Counted from the first letter of the stretch, positions 21,954 through 34,150 are shown. The stretch is DNA of 64,000 bases from Anagrus nilaparvatae (GCA_022575985.1 JAKSXM010000002.1:17223001-17287000), one strand, 5' to 3'. Notes: generated by a model not told the origin, from the letters alone. Numbers and translations are program-made.

Positions 21954-23966
21954 TCCAGTCAATACACGGGGGGGGGGGGTGGTTTCATTTCCGGTTACGA
22001 CAAGATTTGGTCTACAATAGGTTTTTCGGGTCAAGAATTTCGGGGTCTATTCTAGGGGAAATGTGCGGAACACCTCTAAATTAGCAAAAAATACCCCTAA
22101 TAAGGTTTCCCAAAAGTTTATTTTCCCATTAACACTTTTTCTTAATAGTTAATTTTTCCAATAAGCTATATTTTCCAAAAAATAATTTTTACAAAAAAAT
22201 TTTTATCAAAGATACTTATTTTATAAAAATATTTTACAAAATCAAAAATTCCGTAAAAAAATAAAAAAAAAAGTAAAATTATTCAATAAATTGATAACAT
22301 AATTTTTTTTGTTTATTATTACCAATAACCCTAAATTATTAGTCGAAAAATTTTTTGTGATATTTTTGTTAGAGTCCGTTTTTGTATACATTTCATTATG
22401 AGTAATTTAAGCGCAGAAATTATAGTTAATAGGTGTACCAGATTCTTGCATGTTGAAGAATACTTATATTATTACCATTCAGATGGTACGAAATCCACAT
22501 ACTGGAACTGCAGAAAAAAAGGCGAGTGCAGGACTCGTGTGATTTCCAACCATGCTTATGGGGCTGGAGATTTAGTTTTGTTAAAAAAATGTAAGTTAGA
22601 AGACCATACTCATGCACCAAACAGAGAAGAGGTTAATGCCTTAAAATCGACTGCTGGCATTAAGCGGGCAGCCGTTGATCATCCAGAGACTGCCCCTGTT
22701 CAAATAATGAGAAGGTTAGATACCATCCCAACTGAGATTTTATCTGAAATGCCAACTCGAGATAACATTCGTAAAAGCATACAAAGTGAACGTTTGCGTA
22801 ACCTACCAAGTAATCCAACTTCAATTGAAGAATTTCAGGAAATTCCTAGAAAGTTTAAGCAAACTCTTGCGGGTGAAATGTTTCTTTTATATGATTCGTT
22901 TGAAGATGGAGAAGAAAATGAAACAAGAATTATTATTTTTTCAACACTTTCTAATCTACAGTGCCTGAGTAGAGCAAAAGAATGGCATGCAGATGGAACT
23001 TTCAAAAGTTCTCCATCAATTTTTTTCCAATTGTTCACTATTTTAGGATCGGAAATTCAAATAATTGATGATGAAGAGCAAACCATTGCTCTTCCTTATG
23101 TTTGGACGTTTTTTACGGAATTACAAAAGGAACAAGCTTCTACAGATACCATGCTTCGTCAGCTAAGCTTAGGACAAAGGATAAAAAAAACAAGAACCAC
23201 GGCACAAAAGTGTTTAGAAACTTCAATATATAATGTGGTTTCTAGATACGATAATTATGTAGAAGAAGGGGGCAATTTGCATTATCTGAAATGCATTGCT
23301 CATCACATTTCGTTTTAATTGTGTATAAAAAATTTTTTTAAATTTGTAAAATTTTTTGGGAAATAATAAAATTTTTTTTGGAAGTTTAATTTTTTTAAAT
23401 ATAATAATATGGGAAAAAAAACTTTGAGAAATTTATGCTTTGGGAAAAAAGTCCTGGGAAAAATTAATTGGGAAATTTTTCTTGGAACTTTTGACCCCCA
23501 ATCGGTTGTTTTGACTATTTTCGTACTTTTAGTGTTCATATTCGGTTCATATGAGTTTTTTGGCTCACTAAACAAGAATTTTGGGGCATTTTTTATTAAA
23601 AATTAATTCCTCGCCCTTTAATTAGTAAAAACTCCTCCTAAAAGGGGTGTTTTTGAAATTTTTGAATTTTTAGAGTTCAGATTCGGTTCATATGGGTATA
23701 AAACCCATATGAAGCCATAAAGGCTCGGTGAACAAGAATTTCGGGGAAATTTTTGTTAAAAATTAATTTCTCACCCTTAAATTATCAGAAACTATCCCTA
23801 AAAGTTTGTTTTTGAATTTTCGTATTTTTTGCTAATTAAGGGGAGAAATATTAACTTTTCATAATCGTAATCAACGACCCAAAAACCCTGTAGTAGAATA
23901 AATCTGGTCGTGGCCGGAAAGAAAACCGATGAAACCGTATATTATTGACTCAAGTATTGACTGGAG
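21954..23966 (+). mobile_element. MULE-type DNA transposon with FLYWCH transposase
   Basis: The ends are inverted: TCCAGTCAATACACGG on the left and GTATTGACTGGAG on the right. Similarity continues inward through ACAAGATTTGGTCTACAATA against TAGAATAAATCTGGTCGTGG and the module GGTTTTTCGGGTC. It encloses one transposase reading frame (22398-23318), oriented left to right. No clear 8-10 bp target duplication was seen, possibly because the left end abuts another repeat and the right end abuts the next element. Confidence 0.7.
22398..23318 (+). CDS. FLYWCH zinc-finger / MULE transposase, internally deleted
   Basis: The 306-residue frame has an N-terminal FLYWCH-type zinc finger at about residues 14-72 (FLHVEEYLYYYHSDGTKSTY, WNCRKKGECRTRV, then the H-x-H of DHTHAP). 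A linker follows, then the start of the MULE catalytic domain at about residues 178-217, where CLSRAKEWHADGTFKSSP is the diagnostic W.DGTF motif bearing the first catalytic Asp. After FFQLFTILGSEIQ the sequence jumps to PYVWTFFTELQKEQASTD, which belongs to the C-terminal region of full-length relatives. Much of the catalytic core, including the later acidic residues and the zinc-binding H/C residues, is missing. The frame is open from an ATG to TAA yet cannot encode an active transposase. It could still make an end-binding protein. Family recognition is from motifs. Confidence 0.8.
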   Translation: MSNLSAEIIVNRCTRFLHVEEYLYYYHSDGTKSTYWNCRKKGECRTRVISNHAYGAGDLVLLKKCKLEDHTHAPNREEVNALKSTAGIKRAAVDHPETAPVQIMRRLDTIPTEILSEMPTRDNIRKSIQSERLRNLPSNPTSIEEFQEIPRKFKQTLAGEMFLLYDSFEDGEENETRIIIFSTLSNLQCLSRAKEWHADGTFKSSPSIFFQLFTILGSEIQIIDDEEQTIALPYVWTFFTELQKEQASTDTMLRQLSLGQRIKKTRTTAQKCLETSIYNVVSRYDNYVEEGGNLHYLKCIAHHISF

Positions 23967-23970
23967 TAAA

Positions 23971-25291
23971 GGGGTGATCAGAACATTTGGGACGCCAAAT
24001 TGTAAATTGAGTTTATTACACTGAATAAATAGGAATACGGTTTATTGACTATAGCAATGAAAGAATTGGTGACAAAAAATTGTAATTTAAAGAGACTGAT
24101 AGGTGGCACAGTACGAAAAAAATGAGACCATTCGGAAGGAATTTGGTTAAATAAATAATAACTGGATTGATGTTAGTAGCAATGGTATTCCTGGTAGAGA
24201 TTATATCCACTATCACCGAGTCAGGATTAACGCTCTCCCTACTAAGAGTGGATCAAGTATAGGTAGAAGAGCGGAAAGGTCAGACAGGTTATGCCGTACT
24301 GGTTGTAATTCTATAGAGACAGCAACACATGTTGTACAGGTTTGCTTCAGAACACATGGAGGCAAAGTGAAACGACACGACGCAGTATTCAAAACCTTGG
24401 CTGCAGAATTAAGGCAAAAACGTTGGAGGGTAAACGAAGAAAACCGCATAATTACGTCACAAGGCTAAGAAAACCAGATATAATCTGTTAGAGGCAAAAT
24501 GAGGTTTGGGTCATTGACACCCAAGTAGTAGGGTTCTATAAACCCTTGAATGAACTCAATAAGGATAATGTGAACAAATACAAGAAGGACAAGATTCGCA
24601 TAGTAATAGCAAGTGAAAAGAAGGTCCCCATTGATAGTATCAAGTTCACTTCTTGTACGATATCTTATAGGGACGTATGGAGTCAAAGATCACTTGAAGA
24701 TTTTTTAAGCTTAGGCTTAACTAAAGGGTTCTTGGTAAAATTAACAAAAATGGTGCTTCAAGGAACGCACGCAAATTGGATGAGGTTTAATAGCATGACT
24801 TTAAGAGTCCATTAAACCAGGAAACCAACAGAGTATTAGAAGCTTCAAGTTATACTAACCAAAGGAATGCCCGTTTTCATGACAAAGGCGTCAAGTTCGG
24901 AACGTGAAAAATAGCGGCATACTTCTAGTAATGAAGTCGTAGATATATGCAGTCCAATGCAGAAGAGTAGATTCAACGAAGATCAGTTGATCAACTCTGC
25001 TAGAGTATAAACGAGATGGGAAGTGAGTTTAGTGGGTAGCTGCCGGAAAAGGAGTAGTCATAAACTGTTCAGTTCATGCGTAATATATTCTCCCTTCCTG
25101 CCCGTATGCAAAAAAAAAAATTAGCAACATTTTTTAGAATTTAGCCTAAAAACATTGTGTTATTACTTAGACTATAACATTTTTACCTGTTTTTCTAAGC
25201 CCAGGAGGTCTGTTAAAATAAACGGTGGGTATTGGGGATGTTTTTTCAACTTGACATTGCAATTTGGCATCCCAAATGTTCCGGTATCCCC
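23971..25291. mobile_element. Inverted-repeat element carrying an R2-like fragment
   Basis: The left end GGGGTGATCAGAACATTTGG, continuing GACGCCAAATTG, is mirrored at 25258-25291 by CAATTTGGCATCCCAAATGT and CCGGTATCCCC. Just inside the left end (24010-24150) is a fragment of the foldback family (GACTATAGCAATGAAAGAA), then LINE-derived coding sequence. The LINE fragment probably inserted into, or was captured by, this DNA element. Confidence 0.6.
24176..24815 (+). pseudogene. R2-like LINE fragment: zinc finger and restriction-like endonuclease
   Basis: Translation of 24176-24466 gives HRVRINALPTKSG, then LCRTGCNSIETATHVVQVCF, a CCHC finger (C-x3-C-x7-H-x4-C), then RTHGGKVKRHDAV. A one-base loss near 24466 shifts the frame. 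It resumes with RKPDIIC, one TAG, then EVWVIDTQVVG, giving the PD-x12-D signature of the R2 restriction-like endonuclease. The C-terminal part continues as FTSCTISYRDVWSQRSLEDF, LGLTKGFLVKLTKMVLQGTH and stops after LRVH at 24815. This is the C-terminal third of an R2-clade ORF. The reverse transcriptase is absent, and frameshift and stop make it dead. R2 usually sits in 28S rDNA, but no rDNA is visible here. Confidence 0.85.
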
Positions 25292-28200
25292 TCGTCAATA
25301 AATATAAAAATATAAATATGCTGATGAAGGCTATTAAACTCTATGTCTACTCTATAATTATATTTTACTGCACTCTAGGTGGTGCATAATGAAGAAAGTA
25401 CTGTATGATGCCACTGTATGTTATGTTGGTGGGCATTATTTTACAGTTTTTTTTGAAAAATGAAATTTTTGGTTTCTACAGAATACCCGGTCTTCAGGCT
25501 CTTTCTTATCCTTCAAAAACTTAAGTTATAAGTGTGCTGCATCATCCTAACAAAAGAGAAAGTGGCATTATTGTATTAATACAACGATTACCGAGGAAGT
25601 AAAAACAAAAAATGTGGTTTGGAACTGCATTTGCAAATCGTTAGTGATTTCAGTCATGTAACTTTAATTTCGAATTTAATTTAAAGTGGTTAAGCGTAAG
25701 CACGTTTATATGTTACTATAATAATTGCATTTGTGAAATTGTATTGTTTAATATAAATGCAGTATTATAAGAACTGTTCGATCCTGCAGTCGGGTCTCAT
25801 TTAGCTAACCCTTAAAACGTCAATGTTTAAAATCACTTTTAACTACATCAGAATTTTTCTAAGACCTATTAATCACCCCTGCCCTTTCCTACTTAAAACC
25901 TACTTTTTTCAGCCTCATTATTAGCTTACGTGGCATTTGCTTCCGTATAACTTTTTCAGTAAAAGTATACCATTATCATAAAAATTACACTAATATAATA
26001 TTACAATAGTCAAAATTTCAAATTTATAAAAAAAAAATAATGAAAAGTTTAAATTTTGTAAGGAATAAAGAAAATAAGTTTAAAATCAATGAATCAATGA
26101 TCCATATTATTATTGACAACAATGGAAAAAAAAATTTTTTTTTATTCTATTTAACTACATTTTCTCGAATATCTAAAAAAAATTAGGTCATATAATATAA
26201 CACACTATAAAGTTTAATATAATTTTATGACAAGTTTTTTTTATTGTTGTAAAATTGAAAATATATAAAGAAAAAAAGGATATCGTAATATTTAATTATT
26301 TGAAAAATATGAGGAAAATTGATATTTTTGAAAAAAGTAAAAGAGAATAGATACTTGAATTAACTAATTTTAACAAAAGAATCATTTCAAGCATGATTTT
26401 GTATAAAATAATTGAGTTTTTTAATTAGCTATTTCTTATTAATTTTTTGTTCATTAAATTGTTCAATAAAATTTTGATTGAAAAAGTTCTCCAAGAAGAA
26501 TATCAAAATTTTATTCAATATTTAAAGAAAATACTTAACCAAAAAATTAGTAGCCTCAAGTTATTCAATCAAAAACTGTGTACTTTTTCTTAGATTTCCT
26601 TAAATTAACAGAAATAATAAGAAAACAAATTCAAAACTAAAATATAACCTAAATTTTCATTGATAATCAGTTGGTAATTTAACTTGCAAAGATTTTTTTT
26701 ATTTTTATTCAGTTTATAAGATTTTAGTTTTTCTGGTTTTTTTTCTTCTTTTATTTTTTTTATAAAACAACTTTTGCTGATTTTACATGCAAGGTAAGGC
26801 ATAATAAATGTTTTTGTACGTGATTTTAATAATAAATTTTTTTATTCTTTCTTCTGAGTTTATTTTTTTTTATAAATAGAGCACATGATTTTTTAGTTTA
26901 AAATTTTATAATCAGATTTTCGATAAATCTACTATTTTCTTGCAAAAAAGATTAAAATATATCTTTCAACTGAAATATACTAAAAAATAAATGTAAAACT
27001 TGTAAATTCAAAAAAGATTAACTTTTTTCTGAAAAGATTTTATGATTTTAGTGCATATATTTGAAAATTTTAAGTATTTATTTTGTTTTAAAATTTAGAC
27101 AATGAATTTTTAAGTTTGATCTTCAAAGTAAGATTTCTTATTTTATAAAAATAACTTACTATAAAAATTTTGTACTATTTTTGTAAAGGTTGATTGAAAC
27201 TTATTGATTTTATGTAAATTTAAAAAAATTTTATTAACTTGGATATTTTTTCCTAAGCTTTTACTACATCGTAAAATAGCTTTTATAATTGGATTCTTTT
27301 GATTGAATTTTTAAAAAATACCACAAAGAAGATTAGCCTGCAGGATTCACAATGTCAAAATAACAGTTCTAATTCTTTGAAATGTTTTAACTTACAGAAA
27401 TTTTATTGACAATTTATTAATTAATTTTTATTACTTTGAACCAATTAACCCTTTCAGAGTAGAAGTTAAGCCGGCATAAAGATTTTAGTGAAATTTTGGA
27501 GGTAAGAGTTATTGGGATCGCTGAATATGATACACGTTTAAGTTGGTGCGTTTGAAATTTCAGTTCAAGCATTATGTTTAAAATTGCAAGCACAGTATAT
27601 AATTTTTAGATTAGGCTTATAATCTTCAGATATATTTCTCCGGAATTAAGCCACATAATATCACTTCAAAAAAAACTTATTTGGTCTGAATAAATTATTA
27701 ATAGCTAAATGTCGTAAAGTGTAAATTAAAGATGGCTGGCGCAAAGAACCAGAGTAGGGTCTTACGAATATTAATAATAGAGGAAGCTTTTTTATCGTTT
27801 AAAGCCCTCCCCCTACGCATTCTAAACGGTTGTTATATCTGTAAAAGGGGGTACCGATTTAGAACACTAAAGAGTAGAGAATTTAACGTGCACTTAATCA
27901 TTAAGAATCTGGCACCCCTGGATTAAGACTCTTAGGGATACGTAGGCAAAACTTTAATTCACAAAATTTTTTTTGCTTTCGTACGACCAGGCGTTCGTCG
28001 ACATTTGCGGGTATTTGAGGCCAGCGAATGCTCGGTAATTGATGAAAAATTCATTTTTTTTTCCTTAAAAAAGCTTTTGAAAATATTCGATTTTTGTATC
28101 CCTTATCCTCCCAACCTGTCTTATTTTTACTTATAAACATATGCATGTATTTAAATTAATAAATCAAACTTTTATTGATAAATATATGATTATTACTAAA

Positions 28201-31200
28201 ACATAATTTTTTTTTACTATACAGTCCCAATATCATTTATTCTAACGAACATCATCATTGGCCTAATTAAATACGATCAATATAAAATTCGATATTTATA
28301 AATATTAAATACATATAATATATATATAGCCACATACAAACACACATATTATATATAAAATTTTTAGTAAACGAAGTGTAATAAATCTCCGTGAAATTTG
28401 AATTAACTGCAAGAGAAGCCTGTCCCTGAAGTTTTTCGTAATTAGTGATTATTGATCGAATTACTTTTGAAAGTAAAATATTATATTATTAATATATTGT
28501 CGGTCTATTGCATTAGTTTATTAAGCTAAATTTAAAACTAATATTAATTGCTTCAAGGATTTTACAAACTTTGAGACTTTTGAGCTTAAATGAACATTTT
28601 AAGGTTAATATTTAAACTGAATGGTATGAACAATTATTTTGCATTTCATTGAAAAAAGAAATGAAATTAATTACATTTCAAAAAAGTGTAATTCCCTGAA
28701 AATGAAAGTGAAGGTCTTTGACGAATTTCGATTGGAGAGGGATTTACAAGACTGGCAATGCATAATTATTTTGAAATATTTTAAATGTATTAAAGGACCC
28801 AGAAATCTGTATCAAAAATAATACAATCAAAGATGAACCCTTACCATTTAGCAGTCAAATTGCAACTTTTAAAACTGATCAAAAGAATCTCGACGAGTGA
28901 GTCTGTAAACTATCTTAGTAACCAAAACATAAAATATTTCGTTTGAAAAAACTAACGTTTCGTATAACACAATTACTACCTCATCAGAAATCGCAGAATA
29001 CCATGTTAAACCAACAGCCACCAGAGTGCTTATTCCAAATCAACTAAAATAATTAGACAATAATAAGTTTCATGATTTTTATCATTGAAATATCGTGAAT
29101 ACTAAAATTTGTAGTTTTTTCATTTTAACTTGATTTCCCAAAAATAAGATTCTCTACAGTTTTTCAATAAACCTTTGATATACAAAAAGATTTTTCTACT
29201 GTATCTACTAAAGCACTTTAGTTTGTGTAAAAGCTTATTAATAATTTTAATGTCAACGAGTTTTATAATATAATACTATACATAATAATATGTTCACTTT
29301 TGTGTACAGTAAATCAGCTTTGAAAGACACATAACAGTAAAGGTAATTTATGTACTGGTTAAACTGAACAAAATTTAAAGATAAAAATTTATATATATAA
29401 ATATTTTACGGAAAAACAGTTTGAAAAAAAAGTAATACATCAAATAAGTATACTTATATACTTATATATAAATAAAATGTAATTTATTTTGAGCAGATTT
29501 TGAGGTTGTGTTATTATTAAATTGTATTTAATTTTAAATATGATAAATATATACAGTTTGGGATTTCTACCAGAATCAAAACTTTGATTGAAAAATTTAA
29601 TCCAATAATAGAAAATAGATGTACAAAGGTTTTGATTCAAATATCAGGTAAAAACCTAAGTAAAAACTTGGGTAAAAACTGAGTCCCTATTATACGTTAA
29701 TTTCTACCTACCAGTCCCTATAACTAGATTATTTGAGTAATTGTGTACAAGTACATGCTTGAATTTCTTAGTTTCATCTACAAGCCCTATTTATAACCAT
29801 CCTTATTTCAAGGCAATTTTGGTACAATCTTACTTCTTTTGACCAGCTTCACTAGTGTCAAAGGGTTAACTCTCGTGAAACGCACGTGTACCTAACTTTA
29901 AAAATATCAATTTAAAAAAAAAATGCAATTCATATATTTTTCAGAACAATATATATTATTTACATAAACAACATATCGGCTTGAAAGAATTAATTAAAAC
30001 TAATACACTTTAGAGTCTTTTTCTTCATTTAATGCTAAATTTTGGCTCTGCTGATAAAAGTTGGAATATTTTTTAAATGTAACCCTTATAGATTTTAGAC
30101 CCACTTTTTGAAGTTATAATTTACCATCTATTCAAAGAATTTTTTGTTCCACATGCTTACAATGTTCTCCAAAACCAAAAATCGAACCCTCTTAATTAAT
30201 TTTAGACTTGGAATACTATTATGAAGACGGAAAATCAAATTTTATTTAATTAATTTTGTTCATTGTTTAACTTTCTATCATAATTACAAAGATGAATAAA
30301 TTTTTGATTGCTAATCATAATACGCAAGTAACACGACATAAACCACAATATGCAAATGAAATAAAAAATTAATTATTATTGATACATCTATTTTCAAAAA
30401 TAATATAAAAAAAGTAATTTTATTGACATTTAAATAATATAATATTGAAAATCCATTATTACGTGTCATTAAAATAGCATGTTATTAATTTATAGAGCAT
30501 ACATTACATACAAAAATTACAATAATATTATTTTATATTAAAATCAATAACATAGGTGATACATTATTGGAAGAAAGCCAAAAAGTACTAAAATTTTAAC
30601 AATACATAAGGTATAAAAATTTTTATATTATAATAAATTATATGTTCTTAAAAAAAAATCATGTTTTTGTAAAAAGTAAAAGAAAAATCTTAACATATAT
30701 GTCAATATAATATAAATACAATATCACGTACTCATAAAGTAGATATAAATTTCCGACACGTAGCTTTTTATAACACGTATATTATATATCTAAACAAAAT
30801 ACCCTTTTTTTATTTTGTTTATGTCAACCGCGTCAATGCTAATCTAAAGTCTTGTGTATGTGTAAGCTTAAATGCATCATTTTGGATGAAAAAAAATTCA
30901 GAGAGAACAAATTTTTTTTATGTATTTACCATATTCTTATTTTATGTTATGTAGTAACTCTTTCTTAGACGAAATAGTGTTTTATGTATTGAGACTAAAG
31001 ATAAACTGCTTTGCTTGAAATTTTAATTACATTTTTATGATTTTATGTGTATTTAGATATTTTTTTTATTGATGGACTGAATAAAAGTGTTTAAAATTTA
31101 TATGTATGAGTTTGACAGTTATGTTAAAAAATTGCTTGGATTTTCGATTACCGGGTGAAATTAGGTGCCATTTTAATTTACCAAAAAAATAATATTTCCA

Positions 31201-31254
31201 AAATTATAGCTGATTTAATCATTTTTAACAAGTGGAGTGGAGTTCAATACGTTT
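25292..31254. other. Long AT-rich spacer
   Basis: No convincing exon was found. A slightly less AT-rich patch at 27460-27960 has a 64-codon open stretch (27732-27926) without recognisable motifs, splice context or repeats, so it is not called. A hammerhead-like core on the - strand at 28957-28987 is listed under findings. The rest is low complexity. Confidence 0.5.
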
Positions 31255-32560
31255 CAACGTTTGAAATACCAAATCACATCAAATGATTATAGATCAGTTT
31301 ATTATTTTGAAGAAACATGCTAACCACACTTTGTTCATGCCAATGGGTCTTCCAGATTCAGAAACTCAGGGCTCCATGCTGCTAAATAGTGTTTTTTAGT
31401 AATTTTTACCAGAACGCTGCAGCCACGCAAGTTAACCAAAACACTTCTGGTTGGTCGGTTTTTTTTGTGTAAGTTTCGACTTTTAAGCTCCATAAACTGC
31501 AATTTTTTAAACTAATTCTATCATTGCTATATCCAATTAATTAAATATCAATTTTCAGTCAATAATGATAATTTTTAAATTGCTGCTAAAGTTGAAATTT
31601 TTGCTAAAAATAGATCTTTTAAGCCTCTAAAATTTTGCTCTAAAACTCCTTTCATTTGCTTCAATGGTTTTCGAGATATCGCTCCAAAAAGATATTAATA
31701 GAAATGAACTTTTTTTTAGAAAACCCAAAATTAAGTTTCTAATTTTAAATTATCATATCTGCTGAAAAATTAATCGAAAATGAGCTCGTAAAAAATTTTT
31801 TGAAATTTGAAGCTTTAGATAATCTTTGAGCGTATAAAACTCATTTTGATCATCAGTTTTGGCAGCAATTTATAAATTGAATATTTTGGGGCACAACGGC
31901 CATTGGATTCATTAACTATATAACAGAAAGAGAATTGAAGATAAAAAAACTGATAACCGGTTTGTGCATGGAACATGTTTACTTCCAACTGAGGGCTAGG
32001 TATAATCAAAGAAGACTAACAGTATATATCTTCTTTGGTATAATGCAAATGTTACTCAACATTACAATACAATTTTCTAATTTTATAATTTGTAATTATC
32101 ACCTTACTAGATGTTAAGATATCTAAACCCAAACTATTCTGATTTTCTAAACGTGTATTATTCTAGGTCCCTAAATCAAAATTATTCCAAGTCCCTACAC
32201 CTGAATTATTCCAAGTCCCTAAATCTATATTATTTCAAGTGTCTAAACCCAAATTATTCCAAGACCCTAAACCTGAATTATTCCAAGTCCCTAAATCGAT
32301 ATTATTCCAAGTCTATAAACCTGTATTATTCTAGTCCCTAAACACAGATTTTTCGAAGTCTCTAAATTTAAATTATTCTAAGTCTCATTCCACCCCCCCC
32401 CCCCCTTAATTTTCAAGTTCTGAAGTACCCCGTCCCTATAAACATGTTCCATGTTAAAAATTGCAGTTTATTGGGCTTGAAAGGTTGCATAGTTATAGTG
32501 AAAATTACCAACAACTCTATTTAATAATAACAAGCCCTGCGTTTCTAGGGGCAGGCGGTT
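31255..32560. mobile_element. Foldback-family element interrupted by minisatellite copy C
   Basis: The left half contains ATCAGTTTATTATTTTGAAG, AGAACGCTGCAGCCACGCAA and ACACTTCTGGTTGG. The right half contains CATTAACTATATAACAGAAA and, after the insertion, GTGAAAATTACCAACAAC and CAAGCCCTGCGTTTCTAGG. These match the full-length relative at 55771-57165. The insertion occupies 31953-32455. Confidence 0.6.
31953..32455 (+). mobile_element. Minisatellite-bearing element, copy C
   Basis: It starts ATAACCGGTTTGTG and goes straight into CATGGAACATGTT (31967-31979), lacking the TAACTACACAACCAACGAG segment of copies A and B. A unique part to about 32110 is nearly identical to copy D except for a 40-bp insertion. 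Then come about twelve units of ATTATTCCAAGTCCCTAAAC, a C-run, and the end AACATGTTCCATG (32441-32453). The short open frames across the minisatellite (for example repeated NYSKSLNL) are artefacts of the 20-bp repeat. Confidence 0.75.
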
Positions 32561-33456
32561 GGTAATCCCCTCTATTAGCTGTTCCTTCAAAACATCATCT
32601 TCATTTTATAATTATATAATAATGCATTATTTTATTATTACCAACCCGATAAACAATATTTTTATGTTTTTTTTACTATAATAAGTATATTTTCTCGGCA
32701 TTATTTTCGAATTCTAAAAGACTCACGGACTATAAAAGAATTTTCAATGAATTTATAATAATGAAATCGTGTTTTTACTATCCACTGCATATATGAAATC
32801 TAAAAATTTTCAGGTACACTCTCCCAGATGTATTATTTTTCATGCATACTGATAAAAAAATTATAAAAATAAAAACAAAATCTATCACCGAATAAATATT
32901 TAAAATTTTTAAACGTTTTAAGTAAGAGTGTAATACCAATATACACACATTTTAAATAAGAGATATCTCAATTAATGAGAACTAGAGCCAAATAAAATAA
33001 TACCAATTGCCATTGTAAAATGTATCTTCATTTTTCAAGAAAATATTTCAATTTTTATTCAGTCTATTTTTAAAATTTAGTAATTACATATCGTAAAACT
33101 GATATCAGAAAATCTATAGCCTATGTTACCTTTGGACTTTTTTCCTTTATCTTCCTCACACACAATTAAACTTTCAAAACGATAAACAATATTATTTTGA
33201 TTAGACATAAGAAATTTAAAACAGTGTAAAAATTTGATTTTTTTTCTTCAAAAGTAATATAGTCAATATAGTCCGGGTTCTATGATATTATCATAAATGC
33301 AGGAGGGTGGAGAGTTTAGTTCGCGCTATATGGTATGCGTAAACAGCATTCTCCTCGTTCTACAAAAAAGGCCCCTTCTCGGAAGTTGCCCAAAAAAAAA
33401 CCGTCAAAATTTTAAAAATGTTATCCGTTAAAATCAAGAAAATTTTCCAAATAAGC
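32561..33456. other. AT-rich spacer
   Basis: No gene or repeat was recognised apart from scattered A/T runs. A slightly more GC-balanced patch at 33260-33400 has no open frame with coding character. Confidence 0.45.
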
Positions 33457-33706
33457 GTACTGGGGGCGGGCGCCCCAGTCTGCTATTTAGACCCAGAACT
33501 GCTATTTAGCAGAATCAGCACTAGGCCGAAATTTGAAATAGAGAAAGAAGTTTTCAATAAAAAATACACCTAATTATTTTTAAAATTAACATTAAATTAT
33601 TCAGTTTTTTTTTAACATTCGTTATTCTTTAAAAAAATTGATGTAAATGGTACCGATAATGCTAAACAGCAGTTCTGAGTATCGACTGACGCCCATACTG
33701 GGGTAC
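33457..33706. mobile_element. 250-bp inverted-repeat MITE
   Basis: The left arm GTACTGGGGGCGGGCGCC, continuing CAGAACTGCTATTTAGCA, is mirrored by GCTAAACAGCAGTTCTGAGT and ACGCCCATACTGGGGTA on the right. The arms are about 55 bp and imperfect. No coding sequence. Confidence 0.6.
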
Positions 33707-33735
33707 CTTAAACCCAAAAAAAATTGCTTTACGTG

Positions 33736-34150
33736 TTAACATGATACTTGAAAATTAAAGGGGGGGGGGGTCAAATTTGTCCTATTTAAGAGGGTTGGTC
33801 AAATTTGTCCTATTTAAGGGAGGGGGGTCAAATGAGACTTTAATACATACAGATAATACAGGTTTATAGACTTAGAATAATATCGATTTGAGGACTTGGA
33901 ATAATTCAAGTTTAGGGACTTGAAATAATATCGATTAAGGGACTTAATTTAATAAATTAGAATAATTCAGGTTTAGGGAATCAAAATAGTTTTAATTTAG
34001 AATATTAACAGCTAGTAAGGTGATAATTACAAATTATAAAATTAGAAAATTGTATTGTAATGTTGAGTAACATTTGCATTCTACCTAGCCCTCAGCTGGA
34101 AGTAAACATGTTCCATGCATTTAAGTTGTGTTTACACAAACCGGTTATAA
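33736..34150 (-). mobile_element. Minisatellite-bearing element, copy D
   Basis: Read on the - strand, it starts TTATAACCGGTTTGTG at 34150 and reaches CATGGAACATGTT at 34117-34105. The unique part is almost identical to copy C. Next come about five units of ATTATTCCAAGTCCCTAAAC, then GGACAAATTTGACCCCCC repeats. Its far end (near 33738) is degraded to CATGTTAACACG. It lies 1.3 kb from copy C in the opposite orientation. Confidence 0.7.

Noticed and set aside
25370..25960. Possible exon in a moderately balanced stretch
   Set aside because: All frames carry frequent stops and no splice-bounded open segment of useful length was found.
27732..27926. 64-codon frame in a less AT-rich patch
   Set aside because: Considered as a possible exon, but there is no acceptor or donor in frame with it, no recognised motif and no repeat context.
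32111..32341. Open frame with repeated NYSKSLNL-type peptide
   Set aside because: It is the translation of the roughly 20-bp minisatellite of copy C. The repeat is explained at the DNA level and sits inside a mobile element.
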